Shown here: piece by piece, positions 49,539 to 59,500 of the stretch
Layout of the letters: each line of letters starts with the position of its first letter
Position numbering within the stretch: position 1 is the stretch's first letter
Translations under genes and position numbers: made by a program
Source of the DNA: Roseomonas genomospecies 6
GTDB taxonomy: Bacteria; Pseudomonadota; Alphaproteobacteria; Azospirillales; Azospirillaceae
Direction of reading: 5' to 3'
Length of the DNA stretch: 64,000 nt
NCBI RefSeq assembly: GCF_008365375.1
Contig: NZ_QOKW01000028.1
Span: 1-64,000 of the forward strand
Notes under the pieces: generated by a model
The model's input: only the letters and a program-made list of their open reading frames with translations
Told to the model about the DNA's origin: nothing
Database searches by the model: none

Positions 49539-49745
49539 TCAATCTTCCTCGACCTCATCGGCCAAAATCATGTTTTCGAGCCGCGTGAACATGGCCATGA
49601 GGCGACTCCCGTGGACTGCGTCGGGGAACTCCTTTTCAAGACGGCTGATTTCCATAGTGATGTCATCGATGTCGTCACTCAGCTTGCTACCTTCGATCTG
49701 AGCTTCAACCTGCTGAACCAGCGTGATCAAGCGTTCCTGAGTCAA
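49539..49745 (-). CDS. Small acidic protein of unknown function
   Basis: The 68-residue frame starts at TTG 49745 with GGGAG about 10 bases upstream. The product begins MTQERLITLVQQVEAQIEGS and ends in an acidic ADEVEED tail. It is almost entirely helical with heptad-like spacing, so a small coiled-coil protein is likely. I do not recognise it. It sits between the RecD-like gene (155 bp upstream) and the BREX operon (306 bp downstream), on the same strand. It could be a regulator or an accessory part of either system. Confidence 0.5.
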   Translation of the reverse strand: MTQERLITLVQQVEAQIEGSKLSDDIDDITMEISRLEKEFPDAVHGSRLMAMFTRLENMILADEVEED

Positions 49746-49900
49746 AGGTCTACTCCCTGCAGAAAGGTACTGAAAAATACTCTCACCGCCGCATCAGCGC
49801 CCTTACCATCATCCCAAAAGTGCCTTCCGCATGGCAAGCCGCCAAGCCAAGGTAAAGCACCGTGCATGCTCTCATCAGCGCGGCTCGCCGCCCATAGCTT

Positions 49901-52900
49901 TTACCGGACCAGGGGGTCGATGGTCTTGTCCGTTGGCGGCGAGACCGGCGCAAACAAGCCATCGATCAGACGGCGAATCGCAGCGCTGTCCAGCCCTTCG
50001 CGCGGGCTGTCGTGCGTAACGATCAAGCGCCCGTCCGGTTGATCAGGCGACCAAGGGGCGATGCCGTTTTCTCCATACCAGGCGAGCTTCCGCTCCCAGC
50101 GCGCCCGGTAGTCCGGCTGGTCGAGCATGCCACAATGCTCCCAGTACCAGGTCCCGCGCCGCGCGTCCTCGATGGTGAAGTCAGGCCAGCGCACACTGCC
50201 GTCCTTGCCCACCAGCTGCTCTTCGACGCGGTAGCGGATGCCGTTCTTCTGCTCCGCCTCGTACAGCGCGTCGGCAATGACGATCTCCGACTTGGAGCGC
50301 ACGAGGTCGCCGCGCGCGGTCCGGTGCACGAGTTTCTCCTCAAGAAAACGGTCGCCTTCCGCTCCGAACGCGGCGCTTGCGGGCGGCGCCACTTCGACCA
50401 TGCTCGGCGCGGCGAACAGGTTGGTCAGGCGGCGCGCCGTCTCGGAGTAGAACGGCGAACGATAGCTGCGCAGCGCTGTGAGGCTGCCCTGGTGCAGCAC
50501 GATCACCCGCCCCTTTTGCCGTGTCAACGCTGTGTACAGCAGCTCGCGCGACAGCAGACGGCTGCGCGCCGGGAGAACCAGGAACACCGTACCGAACTCG
50601 CTACCCTGCGCCTTGTGCACCGTCACCGCGTACGCCAGCTCGAGGATCGGCGTCGCTTCCTCGCTGAAGTCGCCTTTCTTGAAGCTGTAGGTCAACTCGG
50701 CCTGTGAGGCGAAGTGAACCTTCAGCCGGCGCGGCTTCTTGCTGCCCTTGAAGTCCTCGCCAACGACGACGCCGATCTCGCCATTCGCCAGATATCCCTT
50801 GGGGCGCTTGGCTTTTTCCTTGACAAGCCAGCCGTTGCGCTCGTGGTTCCTGAGGCAGATAACCTTGTCGCCATAGCAGATCTGCTCGGGGCCTTGCGGC
50901 GCAATCGTCCGATACCGGTGAACGTACCCGGGCCCCGCGTTGCTTTCCTGGGCAAACCTCAAAGCGCCGGGACGAAACGCCGCCTTGATGTGACGGTTCA
51001 GGTCGATGGCTCCCACGGGTTGGGCACGGTGCGGCGTCAGGATCTGCCAGGCTTCGCAGGCCTCGGCCGGGCCGTCGGCGTCGAAGTAGACGCAGCCGTC
51101 GTCGCTGCGGCGCCCTCCAAGCGTCAGGGCAAAGCTGCCTTCGAGGTCACCGAGGTCGAGATTCAGCTCCTCCTCGAGCACGCTTCCCAGCCGGGTCCGC
51201 AGGTCGTCGGGGCTGGACCATTCGACGAAGCGCAGCCGCTCGTCGCTCCGCCCCGCCAGCACCGCGTTGAGGATCTCGTCCTCACCCGGCGGCAGGTCGC
51301 GGCCGGAGAACAGCTCGGCCAGCTGCACGTCGGCACAGGCCAGGTCCCGTGGCGCCGGCCCCCGCTCAGCCGCCTGCCGGCGACGCACGGTCAGCTCCGC
51401 CACTCCGGCGGCGCCGTGCGCGCCGTTGAGGTGGGCAATGATGTCGACGAAGGGCCGCCCGGCGCCAATGGGTGGCAGCTGGCGGTGGTCGCCAACGAGG
51501 ATGAGCCGGCAGGTCGCCGGCAGCGTGTCCACCACCGCCGCGAGCTGGTCCTCGGTGAGCATCGACGCTTCGTCGATCACGCACGTGGTGGCGCCGTCGG
51601 CCCGCGGCATGCGCGGGTCGGGGAAGTACCGGCAGGTCTGCGAGTCGTAGCGCTTGTGCGTGTTCAGGAATTGGGCAACCGTCAGCGCCCGGTCGGGCTG
51701 CCCCGTCTGCAGCCCAAGACGCACCCGCGCCTTGCCGGTCGGCGCGAGCAGGACGACGCCGGGCCCCACCAGAGATGATTCGTCGAGCAGCTGCTTGAGC
51801 ACGGTCGTCTTGCCGGTGCCCGCCGGCCCGGTGAGAACCGCAAACCGGGACGCGGCCAGCGTCGCCAGTACCGTCGCTTTTTCCGCACGCGCGCGTTCTT
51901 CCTCCGTATCACCCTCCCTCATGGGGCCGAACGCGATATCGAGCCGCTGGCGCCAGTCAACGGACACGGCCGGCGGGGCGGCCTCCAGGCGCGCCTCGAC
52001 GGCTTGGCGGATGAGGTGCCGATAGTCCGCGTACCGCGCGAGCTGGAGCCAGGGGCCGCGACCCAGCACTGGGACGTGCACGATCTCCGGCTTGAAGTCG
52101 CCCTCGCAGATCTCCAGGAGCGTGGCATCGAGTGGCACCGGCCGCGTAGCCGGCAGCTCGGCCGCCGCCGCCGAGATGCGCCCCGCGGGCAGCAGCGTGT
52201 CGCCGTTGCCCGCGGCATCCTCCAGGATCGCCACGCAGGCCGCCCGCAGCCGACTCGGCTGGTCCGGCTCCTCGGGGTCTATGCCGCACTCGGCGGGCAG
52301 CGGGTGCCGGCGGAGAACCTCGTCGCCGGGATACAGCCCGCGGTCGATCGTCCAGAGACCGACCGGGTCGGCGGTCGTCCGCGTCCCCTCGTAAAGAAGG
52401 TATGGGTTCTCCAGCAGCGCATCGATTTTCGCCTCGTCGCCGAATGCGCCCATCGCTTGCTGCTTCGTCAGCTCGAAACGCGACAGCAGTCGGAGCAAGG
52501 CGGCGCGGCGCGGCTGCTTGTCGGCGAGATGCGCCCATCGCCGGCGCAGCATGCCCGTCACCCTCGGCGCGCCCGCCGGGGCCGGCGCATCGCCCCGCAG
52601 CACGCGGTCGACGAGCGGCCACGGGTCTTCGTTCGGGCCGAGCGCGCTCGACAGCGACAGGGCGAAGAGCGTGCCGTTGAAGCCCTCTTGCAGCGCCGAT
52701 AGTGCGCTTCCGAGCCCGGGACACGGACCCTGCAGTTTCCACAGCCGGTTCACTTGCTCATCGATCCAGGCGATCCCCTCGGTCCAGGGGCCGCCCTCCA
52801 GCCGTTCAGCCGCCCGCTCCAACGCCACCTTGCAGGCGAGCAGAGTCGAAATGGCCGTGCCGTGCGTCACGTGTTCGGACGCATAGGAGAACTGTTCGCG

Positions 52901-53731
52901 CGCTTCATCCGGCGGGCACGCAAGATAATGCGCTGGGTCGATCGACCGGTCTGTCTCGGCGCGCGCCAGGATCTCGTGGTACGGCAAGACGATGCCGCCG
53001 GTGAACTGGCCGGCGATCGTGGGATGGGGGCGCAGTGAGTGCTGGAACGGGCGCTCCCATACCATGGAGCGAATGCGGCCGCGCGCAGCGCCCCCCTCGT
53101 AGTCGTATTGCTTGACGTCGCCCATCTTGCCCAGTGTCGCCACGGCCACGACGACGCGGCGGTCGTCGTCGGCAAGCGGGGTGCGCTTGGCGTAGAAGAA
53201 GACCAGCGACTCCTTCTCCTTGCACAACCGGCGAAAGCCCTCGAGCAGGACTTTTTGGTTCTCCCAATCCTGCACCCAGTCCGTTTTGGCAAGGAACTCC
53301 GGCGCCTCCGGTTCCTGGTCGGGGCTCGCCTCAAGGCCATACTCTTCGGAAATGGTCCAGGCATTCTCCCGGAGCATCCAGCGGAACGGAACGAGCGTCG
53401 CGCCCCACGCTGGCACGCGCACCGGGGTGGGCAGGATGTGCTTGTGTTCGGGGCTCCACTCCGAATACTGCAGCCGCACGGTCACGTCGTGCTGGGCAGG
53501 AACCAGGAAGCCCGAGCGTTCACGCACGCAAGGCGGCACGCGGCCAGGCTCGATATCCTCGAAGCTCTGCCCAGCCAGGCGCTGTTCGGTCAGGTCGTCG
53601 CGCTTCAGCCCGATCGCCTTCAGTACGAGGCAGGCATCGTTGCCGGCGGGGTTGGCGCAGACCGTACCATTCCAGCGTTGGTCGTGCCAGGGAACGCGGA
53701 CCGACAGGTGGCGCAGGCTCGGGCCAGACAT
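49901..53731 (-). CDS. RecD-like helicase with C-terminal PD-(D/E)XK-like nuclease domain
   Basis: I chose ATG 53731 over an ATG 33 bases upstream because GGGAGGAG precedes it at ideal spacing; the product is 1,276 residues. The first 600 residues are unassigned, beginning LRHLSVRVPWHDQRWNGTV. A superfamily 1 helicase follows: Walker A GPAGTGKTTVLKQLL near 635, CVIDEASML near 715, DHRQLPPIGAG near 740 and the RecD/UvrD-type VTVHKAQGSEFGTVFL near 1035. The last 130 residues contain a conserved Glu (SKSEIVIADAL), RWPDFTIEDA and WYWEHCGML, the order of a PD-(D/E)XK nuclease core. It starts 45 bp after the SNF2-like gene. A DNA-degrading effector is a reasonable inference. Confidence 0.82.
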   Translation of the reverse strand: MSGPSLRHLSVRVPWHDQRWNGTVCANPAGNDACLVLKAIGLKRDDLTEQRLAGQSFEDIEPGRVPPCVRERSGFLVPAQHDVTVRLQYSEWSPEHKHILPTPVRVPAWGATLVPFRWMLRENAWTISEEYGLEASPDQEPEAPEFLAKTDWVQDWENQKVLLEGFRRLCKEKESLVFFYAKRTPLADDDRRVVVAVATLGKMGDVKQYDYEGGAARGRIRSMVWERPFQHSLRPHPTIAGQFTGGIVLPYHEILARAETDRSIDPAHYLACPPDEAREQFSYASEHVTHGTAISTLLACKVALERAAERLEGGPWTEGIAWIDEQVNRLWKLQGPCPGLGSALSALQEGFNGTLFALSLSSALGPNEDPWPLVDRVLRGDAPAPAGAPRVTGMLRRRWAHLADKQPRRAALLRLLSRFELTKQQAMGAFGDEAKIDALLENPYLLYEGTRTTADPVGLWTIDRGLYPGDEVLRRHPLPAECGIDPEEPDQPSRLRAACVAILEDAAGNGDTLLPAGRISAAAAELPATRPVPLDATLLEICEGDFKPEIVHVPVLGRGPWLQLARYADYRHLIRQAVEARLEAAPPAVSVDWRQRLDIAFGPMREGDTEEERARAEKATVLATLAASRFAVLTGPAGTGKTTVLKQLLDESSLVGPGVVLLAPTGKARVRLGLQTGQPDRALTVAQFLNTHKRYDSQTCRYFPDPRMPRADGATTCVIDEASMLTEDQLAAVVDTLPATCRLILVGDHRQLPPIGAGRPFVDIIAHLNGAHGAAGVAELTVRRRQAAERGPAPRDLACADVQLAELFSGRDLPPGEDEILNAVLAGRSDERLRFVEWSSPDDLRTRLGSVLEEELNLDLGDLEGSFALTLGGRRSDDGCVYFDADGPAEACEAWQILTPHRAQPVGAIDLNRHIKAAFRPGALRFAQESNAGPGYVHRYRTIAPQGPEQICYGDKVICLRNHERNGWLVKEKAKRPKGYLANGEIGVVVGEDFKGSKKPRRLKVHFASQAELTYSFKKGDFSEEATPILELAYAVTVHKAQGSEFGTVFLVLPARSRLLSRELLYTALTRQKGRVIVLHQGSLTALRSYRSPFYSETARRLTNLFAAPSMVEVAPPASAAFGAEGDRFLEEKLVHRTARGDLVRSKSEIVIADALYEAEQKNGIRYRVEEQLVGKDGSVRWPDFTIEDARRGTWYWEHCGMLDQPDYRARWERKLAWYGENGIAPWSPDQPDGRLIVTHDSPREGLDSAAIRRLIDGLFAPVSPPTDKTIDPLVR

Positions 53732-53776
53732 GTCTCCTCCCGTATTGTCGTTCTTGCGGCTCATTCGATGGGCGGT

Positions 53777-56485
53777 TCAGCTCTCGGCGGGCCACAGCAG
53801 GACCAGCGGCTCGATCTCCGGGCTGCGGTAGGGCGTCCTGAGATCGGGCAGCCGAGCGGCGACGTGCTCGTCGGCCGAACGCAGGACGGACAGCGCTTGG
53901 GCCGACGGGCCGTCGGCACTGGTTCCGCGCATTGCCCGGCTTGACGGCAAGGCGTTCAGGCGCAGCAGCAGCTCCCAGTCACGCAGCAGCGTCAAGCCAT
54001 CGCCGGCGGCCTCGACCGCGCAGACCGTCTGCTTTCCGGCGTTGGCACCGCCGGTGACGCGGTCGCGCACGCGGAAGACGGCAAGCGGCGCCGCCAGGCC
54101 GGGCACGGCGGCCACGGTGGCGTCGAGGTCGATGGCGTCGCGGAGCGCGCGGTCGAACAGCCGGTGGCCGGCGCCGAGAACGCGTGCGGCGGCATCGCGC
54201 CCGCGCACCGAACGGTCGAAGACGAGGCGCTCGTAGGCGGGCAGGAGCGCGAAGTCGTCCAGCCAAGCCTCCGGCGTCTTGAACGAGAGTTCGCCGCCGT
54301 CTCCGGTGACCCGCCGCCCCTGCAGCGCCAGCATGTTGCGAAAGAAGGGCTCGAGGTCGGGCAGGTCGGCCCGCGGAATGTCGGCTTTCACCTCCCGGTA
54401 GTCGAATCGCGCCACGTTGCCGACGAGCGACTTAACGGCATCGATGACGTCCTGCCCGCCAAGCCGGGAGGTCCGCGCGTCGAACCAGGAATTGAGCTTT
54501 TCCTTCGACACCTCGGCCGCGTCGGCGAACACGCCGGTGAACACCTTCGGCGAGGTCATGCCGAGAACCAGCTGCAGGAGGTCCTCGGGCTCGTCCATGG
54601 CGGCGCTGAGCGCTTGCGTGATCCGCTCCAATTTGGCGTTCAGCTTCTCCCAAATGAGGCTCTCCACCGTGTCCGGGTTGCGGAGACTGACGACCTCGAC
54701 GGGGTGCTGCTGGCCATAGCGGCTAAGGCGGCCGACCCGCTGGTGCAGCCGCATGGGGTTCCAGGGCAGATCGGCGTGGATGAGCGCGTGGCAGCGTTCC
54801 TGGAGGTCGATGCCTTCGCCAGCGGCCTCGGTCGAGACGAGGAAGCGGACCTCGCCCTTGTTGAAACGCTCCGCCGCGCTCTCACGTGATTCGACCAGCG
54901 GCTTCAGGCGTCCCTGGCTGTCTTCAATCCCCTCGGCCCGGCCGTCGCCGTTGATGAACGTGACGCAGCCATGCCCGAAATGGCGCTGCAGCGTGTTCAT
55001 CAGCAGCGACTGCGTCGCCTTGTACTCGGTGAAGAGCAGGACCTGTTGGCCGGGGAACCGCTCGTCGATGATCTCCACGAGGCGCTCGACCTTGGTCTCA
55101 TGCTCCACGTCCTCGGCAGCCTCGACCAGCTCCTCCAAGAGCGGTTCCTCGTCCTCCATCAGCCGCACGGCATCGGCAATGTCGGCGATCCGCTCCTCGA
55201 GCGCCGCCAACTCGTCACCGAGGCTGGGATCGGCATTCTCCCCCAGAGCCTCGTATTCCTGGATCTCTTTGAGTTCCGTGTGCCGCCGCCGCAGCCGGCC
55301 CAGGTCGCGCCGGCTGTCGCGGATGCGACCGAGCCTGCCGAGCAACGCCTTGCGCACCGCCGCCACCGAGCTCGACGCCAGCTTCTGCATCGTGATGAGC
55401 ACGAGGATGACGGTCTTCTGCTCGGTCGCCGACAAGGAGGACGCGTAGGCCTTGCCGGTCTGGATGAACTCGGTGAGGGTGGCGTAGAAATGCGCCTCGG
55501 CGGGCGAGTAGCGGTAGGTCTCGGTGGAAACGTGGACGGGCGTGAAGATCTTCTGCCCGGCCATGTCCGTCGCAGACTGCTTGTTGTTGCGGATGACGGC
55601 ATGCCGCAGCTGCGCCAGCTGCGCGTCCAGCGGGGCCTTGGGATCGAACAGATCGGGCCGCAGCAGCGACAGCAGCGACAGGAAGCCGTAGGTCTTGCCG
55701 CGATGCGGCGTCCCGGTGAAGAAGAGCATCGAGTTGGTCAGGCGGCGCTCGTTGAGTTCGCGCAGCAGCTCGTAGGCCAGCGTCGGACCACCCTGGTCGT
55801 CGTCGTTGAGGTGGTGCGCCTCGTCCACGACGACCATGTCCCACGGTTCCGCTTCCAACATCCGCCGCCAGCGGTTCCGGCGGTCGAGGCGCAGCGTGTG
55901 CATCGAGGCCGCGACGAACGGGTGGGTGCCCCAGAAATCGGTCCGATCGCCGTCGGCCTCGGGCGTGTAGATGGACAGGCGGATGTCGAACATGTCGCGC
56001 ATGCGCTGCTGCCACTGGCCGACCAGCCCGGCCGGCGCCAGCACCAGCAGGCGCCGAATCAGGCCGGACGAGATCAGCGGCAGCAGCACCAGGCCGGCTT
56101 CGATGGTCTTGCCGAGACCGACGTCGTCGGCCACGAGCCAGCGCGCCGGCCACTGCTCGCGCACCCGCTTGCAAACCCACAGCTGGTGCGGCAGCAGCGC
56201 AATGCGCGAGCGCGAGAAAATCCCCCACGCGTCGTTGGCGGACCGGACGGCCAGCGCCTGCGTCCGCGCGACCGCGGACAGCGGCGAATGCCAGGCCGCG
56301 CCAACGATCACGTCCTCCAGACCGCGGACGGGAACCAGGTCCTCGAGCAGGCATTCCTCATAGCCGTGGCCGAAGCGCACCAGGACGGTGTCGCCGCGGT
56401 TCATCTCCACCCGTCCGCGGCCGTACTGGGTGCTGACCACCTGGGAGCCGGAGGCGAATGGTGCCTGAGACGCTGTACCATCCAT
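53777..56485 (-). CDS. SNF2/RapA-type superfamily 2 helicase
   Basis: The start ATG 56485 is preceded by GAGGTGATC, an extended match to the 16S rRNA 3' end, so I prefer it to GTG 56494; the product is 902 residues. After a small beta-rich N-terminus (VVSTQYGRGRVEMNRGDTVL) come the helicase motifs: LLPHQLWV, ADDVGLGKTIEAGLVL near 120, LLVLAPAGLVGQWQ, VVDEAHHLND near 220, FTGTPHRGKT, LLFTEYKATQSLL, TEAAGEGIDLQ near 550 and HQRVGRLSRYGQ near 580. A helical insert sits between the lobes. It resembles the DISARM DrmD-type and RapA-type SNF2 enzymes that move along DNA. It lies 43 bp after the sacsin-like gene. Confidence 0.85.
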   Translation of the reverse strand: MDGTASQAPFASGSQVVSTQYGRGRVEMNRGDTVLVRFGHGYEECLLEDLVPVRGLEDVIVGAAWHSPLSAVARTQALAVRSANDAWGIFSRSRIALLPHQLWVCKRVREQWPARWLVADDVGLGKTIEAGLVLLPLISSGLIRRLLVLAPAGLVGQWQQRMRDMFDIRLSIYTPEADGDRTDFWGTHPFVAASMHTLRLDRRNRWRRMLEAEPWDMVVVDEAHHLNDDDQGGPTLAYELLRELNERRLTNSMLFFTGTPHRGKTYGFLSLLSLLRPDLFDPKAPLDAQLAQLRHAVIRNNKQSATDMAGQKIFTPVHVSTETYRYSPAEAHFYATLTEFIQTGKAYASSLSATEQKTVILVLITMQKLASSSVAAVRKALLGRLGRIRDSRRDLGRLRRRHTELKEIQEYEALGENADPSLGDELAALEERIADIADAVRLMEDEEPLLEELVEAAEDVEHETKVERLVEIIDERFPGQQVLLFTEYKATQSLLMNTLQRHFGHGCVTFINGDGRAEGIEDSQGRLKPLVESRESAAERFNKGEVRFLVSTEAAGEGIDLQERCHALIHADLPWNPMRLHQRVGRLSRYGQQHPVEVVSLRNPDTVESLIWEKLNAKLERITQALSAAMDEPEDLLQLVLGMTSPKVFTGVFADAAEVSKEKLNSWFDARTSRLGGQDVIDAVKSLVGNVARFDYREVKADIPRADLPDLEPFFRNMLALQGRRVTGDGGELSFKTPEAWLDDFALLPAYERLVFDRSVRGRDAAARVLGAGHRLFDRALRDAIDLDATVAAVPGLAAPLAVFRVRDRVTGGANAGKQTVCAVEAAGDGLTLLRDWELLLRLNALPSSRAMRGTSADGPSAQALSVLRSADEHVAARLPDLRTPYRSPEIEPLVLLWPAES

Positions 56486-56528
56486 CGGGATCACCTCGCC
56501 GGTCGATCGTTCACGCGGTTATGAATCA

Positions 56529-59500
56529 TCAAATGGCTTCCTCTTCCAGGGCCGCGTCCGCATCGTCGTCCCCAGGAATCTCGACGCTGAGTGGCTCGTC
56601 GTCCTCCTCGTCGGCGACGACGGTGCCGAGGACCTCGGCCTGGGTCTCAACGTTCCGGTAATCGGCCAGCACGACCAGCGGCAGGTCGAAGTCGCCGGCG
56701 AACGTCGCACGGTCCGGACCGAGATGCGACACGAGGAACTCGTGAATCGCCCTGGACTGCGCGAAGGGGCCGCCTTCTCCGTCGGACAGGCTGAGCCCGA
56801 ACCGCTCGAGCAGACGCCGCACGGACGCCGTCGACGCGAAGCAGTAGGGATGGATGAGCGGCCCCGTGACAAGGCCGAGGCGGTTCAATTCCCGCACCAC
56901 GAAGCACGCGCCGAGCCCCAGGGAGCGGCTGATCGGCGGCGCGTCGAAGCCACCCGCTCCGGTCAGCGCGGGATCGGCACGCGGCGCCAGCACGACCGAC
57001 AGGTCGAACGCCTCGCGCCGGGCTCCCAGGCGAAGGAAGATCTGCGCGTACACCGGCAACCAACGCGCGAATCGGTGGATCGTTGCAAACTCGCGCATCC
57101 AGAAGGCAAAGGTCTCGTCCTGCACCTGGAGGTCCGCGAAGTTCTCGAGGACGTCGAGCCAACGGTCGGCGCCATCGCGGGGATCCACCGCGGCAAACAC
57201 GTCCCACCATCCACGTTCCTCGCAGATCTCTATGAAGCGCCGGTGCTGGCCGCGCTGCGTGCGCCCCATCCGCATGAGCGAGCCAAGCGCCAGCAGGACG
57301 AGCCAGTCGCGCCGCCCATCCGCCGTCTCCGGGGCAGCGAGCGACTGAGGCGGCGCACCATCGGGGTAGGCTTCCGACTCGTACCAAGCCGTCCACCGTT
57401 GCCGTTCCGTCTGCCACCAGTCCCAGATGAATTCGAGATGCGTGGCCGGATCCAGCGTCTCCACAGGCCTCAGAGCGTGGAGCGACAGCACCTCCGATCG
57501 CGCCGGTGGGAACAACCTGGTCGCCAGCGTCCAACGGCGAGGCTCATCCCACAGGACAAGCAGCGGCGATTCCATCACCGCGTCGCGGGACGCCAACCAG
57601 AACCCGCTGCTCGGCCGGCGTAGCCGCTCGGCGACAGCATGGCCGAGATCGCCGTCGAGAATGTAGGCGAGCACGGCGAGTCGCTGGCCGTCGGTGCCCG
57701 CGGCGGCGGCCCAGGTGGCCAGCTCGTCCGCCAGGGCCTGAAGATCGCCGCGGCACAGGGCGAAAAACGCCCGCCCGGCGGCATCGTAGTCGGCCGCGAG
57801 CACGCGGCCTTCCGGCGCGAACTGGGCGCGCCGGCGCTCGTCTCCGCTTTCCGGCTCGCTGCCGTCACCGGCGAGCAGCCGGCCGGCCGCAACCGCCTCG
57901 CCCGTGCGAGCCCGAAACGCAAGCCGCCCCAGCACCTCGCGGAGGGCCGCACGTTCCGCCGGTTCGGCGCGCTCCTCGATCCACTCGCGCGTCAGCAGCG
58001 CGCCGAGCGTGCCGGCGAGAGCCGGCGGCACAACCCCGTCTTCCGTTGCCGCGCGCAGCACGTCGGCAAGCCGGACCGGTCCGGGCTCGTCGAAGCCGAT
58101 CTGCCCGAGGCGGATGGCGACATCGCGGGAAACGACCGCTCCTTGATCCAGCCACGCCGCGAGCCACGGCCACCGGGCAGCCGCTTCCTGGACCTCCGGG
58201 TCGGCCAGCAGACCCGATGCCTGCCCGCGAACGGCGTGTGCGGGCACCAGGCGGCGGAACGGCCCCGCCAGTCCGGAGGGAACGGCGGAACGCTCCGAGG
58301 CGAGGCGCGACAAGCCGCGCCCGTCGCCATGCAGGGAGCGGAGCAGCTTGCCGCCCTCGCTGGCAAAGCCCTTGCTCAGGACCTCCCACAGGCTGACCCA
58401 GAGCTCGTCGCGCGACGCTGGATCGGCCGACAGGCCAAGGGCATCGGCAAGGGTCGGCCAGTCGTCCAGGCTGGCTTGGTGCAGCGCGAGGAGCTGCGCC
58501 CCCAGCGCCTCCCCCATGCGCTCGATCAGTGCCTGGTTGCCGTCGCTGTCGGGCGGCAACTGCGTGCGCCCAACGTCGACTTCGAAGGGTCCGTTGACGC
58601 AGTAGCCGGCCCGCCATTCCTCGCGCGTCGGTGCCGTCCTCCAGATCGTGGGAACGCTGTCGGGCAGGCTTTCGAAGCCGCGTGCGCCGATCGCCAACAG
58701 CAGCGCGGTCTCGCCCTGCGATAGCCTGAGTGCCCGCACCGTGCGCAGAGCGCCGCGCGTCTCCGGAACGCGCACGCTGCCGACGCAGGCCCCCTCGATG
58801 CCAGAAACCGGGGCCGGCATCCAGTGAACGGCGGAGGCCGATCCTCCCGTGATCTCGATGCTGCGGATTGCCCGAGCAAACGCCGGCAGGAGGCCATGGA
58901 GGCGTTCGAACTCGCGCACGACCTCGCCCGGCGCCACGCCGCTGTCGAGGGGAAGATCGAACACCGTGGGGGGCGCCGCTCGGTCGCCCCAATGGTGGCC
59001 CACGTCCCCGCCGTCGTGCCGCCGCGGGATCATGCCGCCGACGACCTCCGCCTTGAGAAACCGGCTGACGAACGCCGGCCGACTCGTGACAAGGTGGACG
59101 CTCTTGAATCCCAGACCGAACTCGCCCGTGGACTCGCTGCCTCCCTCCTTGTCGGAATGGCCGATGCTCAGCATCTTGCGCAAGTCGAGGTGAAAGCCCC
59201 GTGCCTTGCCGTCGAAGCCGCGCGCGACGAAGTAGTTGATTGGCCTTCCCCAATGGATCAGCCGGAGGCTCCGCTCGCCAATTTCCAGGCAGAACCGGCG
59301 CGCTTGGCTCGGCAGCGGGTCCTCGCCCGCCTCCAGCCCCATGGCCGACCTCATGGCAGCAAGCTCGACCGCGGCATCGTCGGCGTTCTGGAAGAACTCG
59401 AAGGGCACCCGGTCGCAGTGGTACTGGTACTTTGCAAGGCGCCGCCGCACACTCTCCAGAACGGCGGCACAGGCCGCGTTGTCGTTCTCGATGTGGGCGG

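Noticed and set aside
48732-50042. A 436-codon plus-strand open frame across the BREX leader
   Set aside because: It overlaps brxE, the small gene and the intergenic gap antisense, with no motif or start signal.
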